From the NCBI RefSeq assembly GCF_014145325.1, contig NZ_JACHTF010000011.1:62001-126000 (forward strand): a stretch of DNA of 64,000 bases, in the 5' to 3' direction. Numbering within the stretch: the stretch's first letter is position 1; every line of letters starts with the position of its first letter. This DNA is from Marilutibacter spongiae. Its GTDB lineage: Bacteria > Pseudomonadota > Gammaproteobacteria > Xanthomonadales > Xanthomonadaceae. A program made the translations under genes and the position numbers. This document shows, one piece after another, positions 1-7,741 of this stretch. The notes under the pieces were generated by a model. The model searched no databases and had not been told where the DNA came from. It saw only the letters and a list, made by a program, of their open reading frames with translations.

Positions 1-786
1 GCCGGGTTCGAGATGAGCCTGCTGCGGATGCTGGCCTTCCGTCCCGCCGGCGACGCCGACAGCCACGCCGCGCCCCAGCCGCGCGACGGGTCGTCGCGCG
101 CGGGCAGGGTCGCGGCCAGTGCCGGGGCCGCCGACCCGGAACCCGAGCCACGACGCGCGGGCTCCGAACCCGATCCCGAGCCCGCTCCCACCCTGGACGC
201 CCCGCCGTCGCGACCGGCGGTGGACGTGGGATCCCACGTCGTCGCCGGGCCGGAACCGGAAGAAGTTCGCGAGCTGCCGGTGGCGTCGCCTCCATTCGCT
301 GCGGAACCCGTGCGCGTGCCCCGACCGGAGCCCGGCGTCGTCACGCATTCGCATGACGCGCCACGGGCCGCGGTCGCCGCGGCGGGGCCGGTGCTTGCCG
401 ATGCCGACGACTGGCATGCGCTGGTCGAGAGCCTGTCCGGCTTGAGGGGACCGGCGAAACTGCTCGCCGAACACGCGGTCTTCGTCTCCCATGCCGATGG
501 CGTGCTGGTGCTTGCCCTGGCCGACAACGACGAACACCTGCGCATGCCGATGACCGTCGACCAATTGTCGACCGCGCTGGAAGCGCGACTGGGCGCGGCC
601 CCCCAGGTACGCTTCGAGGCGGCCCGCGCGCTCGACGACTCGCTGCATGCGCGCAAGGCGCGCGCGCGCGACGAGCGGCAGTCGGCCGCCGAGGCGATCT
701 TCATGAACGATCCGGAGGTGCAACGATTGATCCAGCAGCACGGCGCGACCGTGGTGCCCGATTCGATCCGTCCCTTCGATGGCTGA
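1..786 (+). CDS. dnaX: DNA polymerase III subunit gamma/tau, 3' part
   Basis: The window opens inside this gene. Reading from base 1 gives [15 protein letters not shown], which matches the end of the conserved clamp-loader collar region of DnaX; the first ATG at 13 is internal, not the start. The remaining ~260 residues are an Ala/Pro/Glu-rich linker followed by a folded C-terminal part (about residue 130 on), the tau-specific region that in this family contacts DnaB helicase and the Pol III alpha subunit. ybaB and recR follow in the classic dnaX-ybaB-recR order. The ATPase core and any programmed-frameshift site lie upstream of the window. Confidence 0.9.
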   Translation, partial: AGFEMSLLRMLAFRPAGDADSHAAPQPRDGSSRAGRVAASAGAADPEPEPRRAGSEPDPEPAPTLDAPPSRPAVDVGSHVVAGPEPEEVRELPVASPPFAAEPVRVPRPEPGVVTHSHDAPRAAVAAAGPVLADADDWHALVESLSGLRGPAKLLAEHAVFVSHADGVLVLALADNDEHLRMPMTVDQLSTALEARLGAAPQVRFEAARALDDSLHARKARARDERQSAAEAIFMNDPEVQRLIQQHGATVVPDSIRPFDG

Positions 787-862
787 ACCTTCCACCTCCC
801 GTCCCGGCGGGCCGTCGCCCACGCGACATTCCATCAACACCGAACAGAAGCGAGCGAACACC

Positions 863-1183
863 ATGCGCGGAAACATCGCCCAACTCATGCAGCAAGCGCA
901 GAAGATGCAGGAAAACATCCAGAAGGCACAGGAAGAACTGGCCAATGTCGAGGTCACCGGCAACGCCGGCGGCGGCATGGTCAGCGTGACCCTGACCGGC
1001 CGGATGGAATGCCGCAAGGTCCGGATCGACCCCAGCGTCGTGTCGGACCCGGAAATGGCCGAGGACCTGATCGCCGCGGCCATCAACGACGCGGTCAACA
1101 AGGTCAACCAGGCGTCGCAGGAAAAAATGGGCTCCGCCACGGCCGGCATGCCGATGCCGCCGGGCATGAAGCTGCCCTTCTGA
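863..1183 (+). CDS. ybaB: YbaB/EbfC nucleoid-associated protein
   Basis: A 106-residue protein, the normal length for the family. It has a helical N terminus rich in Gln, Lys and Glu ([20 protein letters not shown]) and the conserved core [16 protein letters not shown]. YbaB proteins are dimeric DNA-binding nucleoid proteins. I chose the ATG at 863, not the in-frame ATG at 779, because homologues begin with the MxxN/G-LMxQAQ helix and the extra 28 residues look like untranslated sequence. It lies between dnaX and recR, the usual conserved position. Confidence 0.93.
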   Translation: MRGNIAQLMQQAQKMQENIQKAQEELANVEVTGNAGGGMVSVTLTGRMECRKVRIDPSVVSDPEMAEDLIAAAINDAVNKVNQASQEKMGSATAGMPMPPGMKLPF

Positions 1184-1232
1184 GCCGGCCCGACGCGGTC
1201 ACGTCTTCCATGAAGCCTTCCACGCGGCGCCC

Positions 1233-1832
1233 ATGACGTCCCCCCTGCTCGAACAACTGATCGAGGCGTTCCGGGTCCTGCCCGGCGTCGGCCAGAAGTC
1301 GGCGCAGCGGATGGCCTACCACGTGCTCGAGCGCGAGCGCGACGGCGGCCGGCGCCTGTCGCAGGCGCTGGCGGAAGCGGTGGAGAAGGTCGGCCACTGC
1401 GCGCGCTGCCGCGACTTCAGCGAGACCGAGGTCTGCGCGACCTGCGCCAGCCCCTCGCGCGGCGCCCAGCTGCTGTGCATCGTGGAGTCGCCGGCGGATC
1501 GCCTCGCGATCGAGCAGGCGACCGGATACCGGGGCCTGTACTTCGTCCTCCAGGGGCGCCTGTCGCCGCTCGACGGCATCGGGCCGAGCGAGCTCGGGCT
1601 CGACCGCCTGGGCGACCGCCTGGGCGAGGGCGAGGTGCAGGAGATGATCATCGCCACCAATCCCACGGTCGAGGGCGAAGCGACGGCGCACTACCTGTCG
1701 CAACTCGCGCGCGGGCATGGGGTCAAGCCCAGCCGGCTCGCCCATGGATTGCCGCTGGGCGGCGAGCTCGAGTACGTCGATCGCGGAACGCTGTCGCACG
1801 CGTTCGGCAGTCGCAGCGAAATACCCCAATAG
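1233..1832 (+). CDS. recR: Recombination mediator protein RecR
   Basis: RecR (199 aa, standard length) works with RecO and RecF to load RecA on gapped single-stranded DNA. Visible features are the helix-hairpin-helix near residues 8-30 ([15 protein letters not shown]), the C4 zinc finger with Cys56, Cys59, Cys68 and Cys71, and a Toprim domain from about residue 80 (LCIVESPAD) with the conserved [14 protein letters not shown] stretch. The partner recO is also in this window, at 33144. It follows ybaB by about 50 bases and is probably co-transcribed with dnaX. Confidence 0.97.
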   Translation: MTSPLLEQLIEAFRVLPGVGQKSAQRMAYHVLERERDGGRRLSQALAEAVEKVGHCARCRDFSETEVCATCASPSRGAQLLCIVESPADRLAIEQATGYRGLYFVLQGRLSPLDGIGPSELGLDRLGDRLGEGEVQEMIIATNPTVEGEATAHYLSQLARGHGVKPSRLAHGLPLGGELEYVDRGTLSHAFGSRSEIPQ

Positions 1833-1897
1833 GTCCCGCCGGAGCCGCGGGATACCCCATCGGTGGCCGCCGGTCGCCGGGAACCCAGGAGTTGCAC

Positions 1898-2248
1898 ATG
1901 GCCGACGACACCATCTTCCACAAGATCATCCGGCGCGAGATCCCGGCCGACATCGTCTACGAGGACGACGACCTCATCGCCGTGCGCGACATCGCGCCAC
2001 AGGCGCCGGTGCACGTGCTGTTCGTGCCCAAGGAAAGCTTCGCGACGCTCAACGACGTGCCACCGTCGCAGGCGGAGGTGGTAGGCCGCCTGGCGTTGGC
2101 GGCGGCCCGCTACGCCAAGTCGGAGGGTTTCGCGGAGGACGGCTACCGGATCGTCATGAACTGCAACGCGCATGGCGGCCAGACGGTATTCCAGATCCAC
2201 CTGCACCTGCTGGCCGGCGCACCGCTGGGCCACTTCGGTACGCCCTGA
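1898..2248 (+). CDS. HIT-family (HinT-like) purine nucleotide hydrolase
   Basis: A 116-residue histidine-triad protein of the HinT branch; these hydrolyse purine nucleoside phosphoramidates and aminoacyl-adenylates. It starts MADDTIFHKIIRREIPA as HinT proteins do and ends in the triad region QIHLHLLAG. In most HinT proteins the triad is HxHxH; here the first position is Gln99, while the central nucleophile His101 and His103 remain. An AGGAG seven bases before the ATG at 1898 fixes the start; a longer upstream reading in this frame overlaps recR and is not credible. Confidence 0.93.
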   Translation: MADDTIFHKIIRREIPADIVYEDDDLIAVRDIAPQAPVHVLFVPKESFATLNDVPPSQAEVVGRLALAAARYAKSEGFAEDGYRIVMNCNAHGGQTVFQIHLHLLAGAPLGHFGTP

Positions 2249-2261
2249 CCCGGCATCAGCC

Positions 2262-2906
2262 TCAGCGCGAGGAGAACCCGTTGCGTGCCGTGCGGGGGGA
2301 GGCCGACGCGACTTCGAAGCCCTCCCAGCGATAGACCCGGTGGTCGGCGAGGGCGAGCATGGCCTCGTCTTCCTCGCTGTCGCCATAGGCATGGATGGCA
2401 CGGTAGTCGGTGAGGCGGTAGCGCTTGAGGATGCGGCGTGCCTTGTGGTCGCCCCCGCAGTCGACGCCCCGGTAATACCCCGTCAGCCGACCGCGGCGAT
2501 GCCCCAGTTGCGAGCACAGCACTTCCAGCCCCTCCCGCTGGCACCAATCGCGCAGGTACAGGTCGAGCGAGGCCGAGACCACCACGACGGTGTCTCCGCG
2601 GGCCTGGTGCCAGCGGATCCGTTCCAGGGCGACCGGGCGCACGAAACCGGGCAGCACGTCGCGGGACCAGGCCCGGGCGGCCGCGGCGAGCGCATCGCGC
2701 GGCAGGCCCTTCAGTCCCACCCGGGCGACGGCGCGGCGCAGGGTCGTCCCGGACACGAGGTGCAGCCGGTAGTAACCCAACAGCAACGGCGCGACGAGCA
2801 GGCCGCCCCAGTAACGACGGCGCGCGGGCACGTGCGCCCTCAGGAAGGCCGAGAAGCTGTCGCGGTCGGTGATCGTGTGGTCGAAATCGAAGAGTGCGAG
2901 GTCCAT
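2262..2906 (-). CDS. HAD-IB family phosphatase (SerB-like fold)
   Basis: A 214-residue HAD-superfamily hydrolase. Motif I is FDFDHTITDRD (nucleophile Asp7, acid Asp9), motif II is VVSAS, and motif III is a downstream Lys plus GDSEEDEAML. The long helical cap between motifs I and II and the HAD-IB pattern place it with phosphoserine phosphatase-like enzymes and the CicA/PGP phosphatases; the substrate cannot be read from sequence. The start is the ATG at 2906, since an upstream extension would add non-conserved Arg/Pro-rich residues. It converges with the HIT gene. Confidence 0.85.
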   Translation of the reverse strand: MDLALFDFDHTITDRDSFSAFLRAHVPARRRYWGGLLVAPLLLGYYRLHLVSGTTLRRAVARVGLKGLPRDALAAAARAWSRDVLPGFVRPVALERIRWHQARGDTVVVVSASLDLYLRDWCQREGLEVLCSQLGHRRGRLTGYYRGVDCGGDHKARRILKRYRLTDYRAIHAYGDSEEDEAMLALADHRVYRWEGFEVASASPRTARNGFSSR

Positions 2907-2923
2907 GCCAGCCCCGCGCGCGG

Positions 2924-3142
2924 TCAGCGCTTGATGTGGCCGGGGCCGCAGCCGAACAGCCCGTAGTGGCCCAGCCAGGCGCACATGTAAAGGCCGGCGA
3001 ACATCGCCACGAGGCTGAAGATGCCGGGCTCCGACAGGCCGGATGCGAGCCGATAGCCGTGGGCGAGTATCGCGCCCGTACCGAGCAGCGTCAGTACCGC
3101 CGCGGCTACGCGCATTCCTCGGGGCGTCGAGGCAGGGATCAT
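2924..3142 (-). CDS. Small two-helix membrane protein, unknown function
   Basis: A 72-residue protein with two hydrophobic segments at about residues 10-30 and 40-62 and a short cytoplasmic-looking tail (GPGHIKR). GGAG sits eight bases before the ATG, so translation is plausible. It lies between the HAD phosphatase and the Slp lipoprotein on the same strand. I do not recognise a family and assign no function. Codon use resembles its neighbours. Confidence 0.65.
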   Translation of the reverse strand: MIPASTPRGMRVAAAVLTLLGTGAILAHGYRLASGLSEPGIFSLVAMFAGLYMCAWLGHYGLFGCGPGHIKR

Positions 3143-3226
3143 GCAGTTCTCCTTCCGTGGAGCGATCGGTCGAGGTCGGGGGCTAGCCGGATCGGGGTCG
3201 CCCGGCGTGGGTCGGGCGGGTGGAGC

Positions 3227-3727
3227 TTACCACCAGCCCCACCAGGGCCAGGGGGCCGGGTAATTGTTGACCACGTCGACCTGTTCCCGGATGGGCCAGA
3301 GGTAGATAACGTCGGCTTCGACGGTCGGGAAGCGGTAGTCGTAACCGCCGATCTGGCGGTTCTCATAACCGCTGATGCGACCGGTAAAGGTCACTTCACG
3401 CCCTTCCTGGAAGATCGCCGGATCGTAGAAGCCCGCGCGGCAGGCGATGAAGCGTCCGCCGGTATCGTCGGTCGCCCAGTAGGGGCGGGCGCTGCCGTTG
3501 AGCTGCGTGGAGAGCATCTCGAAGCAGGTACGGTTCTCCTTGGGCTCGACCTGGATCACCCGTCCGCCCCAGCGGACGCTTGCGCCGGTCTGGTCGACTT
3601 CGACGGCCTGGCGTGGCGTCACCGCCGAGTAGTCGCCCTGCAGGGGCGCGGGTTGGGTGGCACAGCCGGCCAGCAGTGCGACGGTCGCGGCCATGGCGGC
3701 CATCCATCCGCTCGATTTGGTGTTCAT
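3227..3727 (-). CDS. Slp-family outer-membrane lipoprotein
   Basis: A 166-residue lipoprotein with a signal peptide ending in the lipobox LLAGC (Cys22). The mature part carries the Slp pattern: VRWGGRVIQVEPKENRTCFEML, a middle section with GRFIACRAGFYDPAIFQEGREVTFTG, and a Trp-rich tail. Slp proteins are outer-membrane lipoproteins induced by starvation or acid in enterobacteria; the role here is inferred from family only. The ATG overlaps the tgpA stop (ATGA at 3724-3727), so it is probably translationally coupled to the transglutaminase operon. Confidence 0.85.
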   Translation of the reverse strand: MNTKSSGWMAAMAATVALLAGCATQPAPLQGDYSAVTPRQAVEVDQTGASVRWGGRVIQVEPKENRTCFEMLSTQLNGSARPYWATDDTGGRFIACRAGFYDPAIFQEGREVTFTGRISGYENRQIGGYDYRFPTVEADVIYLWPIREQVDVVNNYPAPWPWWGWW

Positions 3728-5712
3728 CGCTGTTCTCCCGGGTCACGACGGCGTTGGGGGCGGTGCGAGCGCAGCGCACGGACCAGTTGCTTCCGTGCCG
3801 CCTTGCGGTCCCGATCGCGCTCCGTTCCGCCGGCAGGACAAGCGTACCGCCAATCGGCGAAACGGTGGCTGAGTTCCTGCAAAGCCGGTCCCAGATCCGG
3901 ACGCTCGCCGGCCACGCGTTCGGCCCAGGCCTCCGCCGGTTCATGCGCCTCGCGCTCGAGCCCCATGCGCGCATAACGACGTCCGAGGCGGTGCCAGGCG
4001 CGCAGGACCGGATCGCGCGGGCGTTCCCCGCGCAGGCTGAGCCAGGTCATCCAGGCCAGGGCCAGGCAGGCGGACAGGGCGAACAGGCCGATCATGTGCC
4101 CGGCCTGCAATCGCCGGATGCCCAGGGGGCGCAACAACCGGCTCTGACGGTCGGCATCGAAGCCCAGCACGAGGTCGTTCCAGCCCTGTCGCAGCCAATC
4201 GGTCACCTCGAAGGCCGATCCCATGCCAGCCAGGCCCCCGAGGAGGCCATCGGCGCCCGGGATGCGGTCGTCGAGGGTGTCGTAGATGCGCTCGGGCGCG
4301 ACCGCCGCGGTGGGGTCAACCCGTACCCAGCCGCGACCGGCGAGCCAGACTTCGGCCCAGGCATGGGCGTCGTTGCGGCGCACCAGCCAATAGCCGCCGA
4401 GCCTGTTGAAGTAGCCGCCGGTGTAGCCGGTGACGACGCGCGCCGGGATGCCGGCACCGCGCATCAGGACCACGAATGCGCTGCTGAAGTGCTCGCAGAA
4501 ACCCGCCTTCTGGTCGAACAGGAATTCGTCCACCGAATGCCGGCCGGGCAAGGGCGTGGTGAGGGTGTAGGCGAACTCGCGCCGGATCCATTGCAGGGAG
4601 CGGTCGACCAGGGCCGCGTCGTCGCGTCCCGCGTCGCGGCGCCATTGGCGCGCCAGTGCCAGGGTACGGGGATTGAAGCCTTCCGGCAGGGCCAGTGCGC
4701 GCGCCCGCAGGGCGGCGGGCAGGTCGGCCTGGTAACGTGCCGGTGGCGCGGACTGCATCCGCCAGCGGCTCACCGAATGCAGGGGGCGCGCACTGAACAG
4801 CGAGTGGTCGAGGGCGAGCTGGGTGCCCTCCGGTGCGTCCAGCGGAAGGTCCAGAGATACCATCAAGGTGCGGTCCGTCGGCTCGATCGCCATCTCGTAG
4901 TCCCAGCGCCCGCGCCCGGGCGTGAATGGCGCCGGCGGCAGGCGTCGCGCCCAGTCGGGTTGCCGCCATTCGCGGCCGTCGAAGTCCCAAAGGACGGGGC
5001 CGCGCCAATACATCTGCGACGTCGGCGGGGTGTCACCGAAGAACGTGACGCGAAGCGCGGCCGAATCGTCCGCCATCAGGTCGACCCATTCGCCCGGCTT
5101 CATGCTGTCGGACAAGCCAGGCCGCGACATTGCACGGTCGGGGATGCCCCACAAGGGCGTGCCCAGGCGGGGAAACAGCCAGAATGCGGCCAGTGCCAAC
5201 GGCAGCCCGAGCAGCAGCAGGCGTCCCACGCCGGCCCATTGGGCACGGGGATCGGCATGGGCGTCGGGTACCCCGGCCTCCAGGTCCGACAAGCGTTGCA
5301 GGCACAGCAGCGTCACGCATGCGGCCGCAAGGCCCAGTCCGAGGCTCAGGGGGCCCTGGTCGAGCAGGAAGGTGGCAAAGGGCGCGAACAGGGCGAAGCC
5401 CACCAGGCTGCGTCCGTCGCGCAGGGTGAATGTCTCGGAAGGCTTGGACGCGATCATGGCCGCCAGCAGTGCGCAGCCGGTGTCGCGCCCTACGTTGAAA
5501 CCCGCCAGCAGGAACACCGCGCCGATCACGCCGATGACCACCAGCAGGCGCAGCAGTCCCGGTAGCCGACGTCGCCACGAGGCCAGGGACACGACCAGGC
5601 CCGTGGCCGCGACCAGGATGCCGACGCGCAGGGGCATCTGCAGCAGCAGGGGCAGCAGGCACAGGGTCGCGCTCGCCAGCGCCCAGCGACGGGAGGCGGC
5701 ATCCATCGTCAT
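3724..5712 (-). CDS. tgpA: TgpA-type transglutaminase, integral membrane (DUF3488)
   Basis: A 662-residue membrane protein: several N-terminal transmembrane helices (DUF3488), a periplasmic transglutaminase domain, one more helix, and a cytosolic DUF4129-like tail. Catalytic Cys lies in KAGFCEHFSSAF, His in RNDAHAWAEVW, and Asp in VRVDPTAAV. TgpA is essential for viability in Pseudomonas aeruginosa and acts on an unknown periplasmic substrate. I chose the ATG at 5712, with GAGGG about ten bases upstream; a TTG-initiated reading extends far into the DUF58 gene. It is third in the MoxR-DUF58-TgpA operon, overlapping Slp by four bases. Confidence 0.9.
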   Translation of the reverse strand: MTMDAASRRWALASATLCLLPLLLQMPLRVGILVAATGLVVSLASWRRRLPGLLRLLVVIGVIGAVFLLAGFNVGRDTGCALLAAMIASKPSETFTLRDGRSLVGFALFAPFATFLLDQGPLSLGLGLAAACVTLLCLQRLSDLEAGVPDAHADPRAQWAGVGRLLLLGLPLALAAFWLFPRLGTPLWGIPDRAMSRPGLSDSMKPGEWVDLMADDSAALRVTFFGDTPPTSQMYWRGPVLWDFDGREWRQPDWARRLPPAPFTPGRGRWDYEMAIEPTDRTLMVSLDLPLDAPEGTQLALDHSLFSARPLHSVSRWRMQSAPPARYQADLPAALRARALALPEGFNPRTLALARQWRRDAGRDDAALVDRSLQWIRREFAYTLTTPLPGRHSVDEFLFDQKAGFCEHFSSAFVVLMRGAGIPARVVTGYTGGYFNRLGGYWLVRRNDAHAWAEVWLAGRGWVRVDPTAAVAPERIYDTLDDRIPGADGLLGGLAGMGSAFEVTDWLRQGWNDLVLGFDADRQSRLLRPLGIRRLQAGHMIGLFALSACLALAWMTWLSLRGERPRDPVLRAWHRLGRRYARMGLEREAHEPAEAWAERVAGERPDLGPALQELSHRFADWRYACPAGGTERDRDRKAARKQLVRALRSHRPQRRRDPGEQR

Positions 5713-5725
5713 TGGCGCGCGTCCC

Positions 5726-6715
5726 TCAGCCATGGGGGAGCAGTGCCAGGGCACGCTGGCAGGCATGCCGGTGCTGGGCCCCATGGTCGGGGCCCAGGGT
5801 GGGCTGGCCCGGCAAGGCCAGCCGGTATCGCCGCCCCTCGCGCTCGGCCAGGTCCACCCAGTGGGCCAGTCGCGAGATGCGCGCCTCGTAGGGCAGGCCG
5901 GCGGTCGCCTGCCAGTCGAGCACCACGTCGGCGCCAAGCGGCTGTTCGTACTCGCGGACGAGCAGGCTGTCGCGCCGCGCCGACGCCTTCCAGGCGATGG
6001 CCCGGCGCGTGTCCCCGGCGCGATAGTTGCGCAAGTGGTGCACGTCTTCGCCCGTGGGCTTCATCCGCGACTGCGCAGTCTCGCCCTGGCCTTGCGGCAG
6101 GGACGGTCCTTGCGTTTCGGGCACGGCATGGACGAGCAGCGGTAGCTCGGGCCAGACGTAGGCCCAGGCGCGCGCCAGGCCGAGCGGGCGGGTGGTCGAA
6201 AGCCTCAAGCGGGGCACCTCGAACCAGCCGCGGCGATGGGTGGGCAGGGCGATGTCGGCTTCGCCACGGCCCTCGTCGAGGTCGAGGAGGGTCCCGGGGG
6301 CCAGGGCGGGGACCGTGTCCACCTGCAGGCCTCGCCTTTGGCGGTCCAGTGCGGCCTGGGCATGGACGCGCACGCGGATCGACTGCCCGGCGGCGACCGG
6401 CTCGGCATCGATCGCGACCACCCGCAGGCCACTGAGCTGCAACTGCGCCGCGATCAGGCTGGCCAGCCCCGTCCCCACCATCAGCAGGGCGAGCAGCAAT
6501 GCCGGATTGTTGTTGTAGTTCAGCCCGCCCAGCACCATGGTGCCCAGCAGCGCGCTGTAGAACAGGCCGAAGCCGGTCGGCAGCACGTAGATGCGCCGGC
6601 GGTCGAAGCGCACGGGCAGCGTCTCCGGCGCCCGCGGCCTGGCCAGGAGCGCGAGGCGATCGAGCAGGGCGCGCACCCGCTGGCGGGGCGCGCCGGTGGT
6701 GGCCAGGCCCGTCAC
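5726..6715 (-). CDS. DUF58 domain protein
   Basis: A 329-residue protein with two N-terminal membrane segments (LPTGFGLFYSALLGTMVLGG and the following hydrophobic stretch) and the DUF58 signature LRNYRAGDTRRAIAWKASAR near residue 225. DUF58 proteins regularly pair with MoxR AAA+ ATPases and transglutaminases and may act as chaperone targets or adaptors; the biochemical role is unproven. The start is a GTG at 6715, five bases after the moxR stop, which implies coupled translation. tgpA begins 13 bases downstream. Confidence 0.88.
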   Translation of the reverse strand: MTGLATTGAPRQRVRALLDRLALLARPRAPETLPVRFDRRRIYVLPTGFGLFYSALLGTMVLGGLNYNNNPALLLALLMVGTGLASLIAAQLQLSGLRVVAIDAEPVAAGQSIRVRVHAQAALDRQRRGLQVDTVPALAPGTLLDLDEGRGEADIALPTHRRGWFEVPRLRLSTTRPLGLARAWAYVWPELPLLVHAVPETQGPSLPQGQGETAQSRMKPTGEDVHHLRNYRAGDTRRAIAWKASARRDSLLVREYEQPLGADVVLDWQATAGLPYEARISRLAHWVDLAEREGRRYRLALPGQPTLGPDHGAQHRHACQRALALLPHG

Positions 6716-6720
6716 CGCGC

Positions 6721-7674
6721 TCAGTCCACCGGCACCGCGTGGAGGATCGACTTGGCCAGGGCTTCGTCGCTGCCCCCGTCCGCGTCGGCGACCAGCCGAT
6801 GCGCGGCGACCGAACCGAACAGGGCCTGCACGTCCTCCGGTACCACGTGCTGGCGACCGAGCAGCAGTGCATGTGCCCGCGCCGCCCTCAACAGGGCCAG
6901 CCCGGCCCGGGGCGACAGGCCGACGCGCACGCCCGGATGCTTCCGGCTGCGGGCAAGCAGCGCCTGCACGTACTGGATGAGCGCGTCGCTCGCATGCACC
7001 GAAGCGGCGGATTCGCGCAGCGCCAGCACCTGCGCCTGGTCGAGTTCGGCGCGCGTGCGCGCGATCAGTTCCCGGCGGTCGACGCCGGCCAGCAGGTCGC
7101 GCTCGGCGAGGTCGCCCGGATAGCCCAGGCTCAGCCGCAGGAGAAAGCGGTCCAGTTGCGAGTCCGGCAACGGGTAGGTGCCCGACAGGTCGACGGGGTT
7201 CTGGGTGGCGATCACGAAGAATGGGGACGGCAGGCGGTGGGTGGTGCCGTCCACCGTCACCTGGTGCTCGGCCATGGCCTCGAGGAGGGCGCTCTGCGTG
7301 CGCGGCGGGGCCCGGTTGATCTCGTCGGCCAGCAACACCTGGGTGAAGACCGGGCCCGGGTGGAACTCGAAGTTGCGGGCCTGCGGATCGAACACCGAAA
7401 CCCCGACCACGTCGGCGGGCAACAGGTCGGAGGTGAACTGCACGCGCTGGAAATCCAGCCCCAGCGTTGCCGCCAGAGCATGCGCCAGGGTCGTCTTGCC
7501 CAGTCCGGGGAGGTCCTCGATCAGCAGGTGGCCGTCCGAAAGCAGGGCGACGAAGGCCAGTCGTACTTCGCGGGGCTTGCCCAGGACGAGCGTGTTGACC
7601 TGGTTCACCGCGCGGTCAAGAGCGCTGCGCAGGTCTTCGGTTAGCATGACGGCCCGTGCGGGGGATGACGCCAT
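6721..7674 (-). CDS. MoxR family AAA+ ATPase
   Basis: A 317-residue MoxR ATPase. Walker A is LPGLGKTT, Walker B with its following residues is LLADEINRAPPRTQSALLEAM, sensor 1 is IATQNP, and an arginine-finger region follows (PLPDSQLDRFLLRL). MoxR proteins are thought to be chaperones that insert cofactors or mature partner complexes. The ATG at 7674 has GGAG eight bases upstream; in-frame codons further upstream lie in the divergent promoter and are less likely. First gene of the moxR-DUF58-tgpA operon, divergent from the GT39 gene. Confidence 0.93.
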   Translation of the reverse strand: MASSPARAVMLTEDLRSALDRAVNQVNTLVLGKPREVRLAFVALLSDGHLLIEDLPGLGKTTLAHALAATLGLDFQRVQFTSDLLPADVVGVSVFDPQARNFEFHPGPVFTQVLLADEINRAPPRTQSALLEAMAEHQVTVDGTTHRLPSPFFVIATQNPVDLSGTYPLPDSQLDRFLLRLSLGYPGDLAERDLLAGVDRRELIARTRAELDQAQVLALRESAASVHASDALIQYVQALLARSRKHPGVRVGLSPRAGLALLRAARAHALLLGRQHVVPEDVQALFGSVAAHRLVADADGGSDEALAKSILHAVPVD

Positions 7675-7695
7675 TCCAGTCTCCTGTGGATTTAC

Positions 7696-7712
7696 TGTCG
7701 GAACGCCCGACA
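7696..7712. promoter_or_regulatory. Inverted repeat in divergent promoter, possible operator
   Basis: TGTCGG-AACGC-CCGACA is a perfect six-base inverted repeat with a five-base spacer, lying between the divergent moxR and GT39 starts. It is a candidate binding site for a dimeric regulator, but a repeat this short can occur by chance in GC-rich DNA. Confidence 0.3.
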
Positions 7713-7741
7713 CCACCCGAGTGTAGCGAGGTCGCGAGTGC

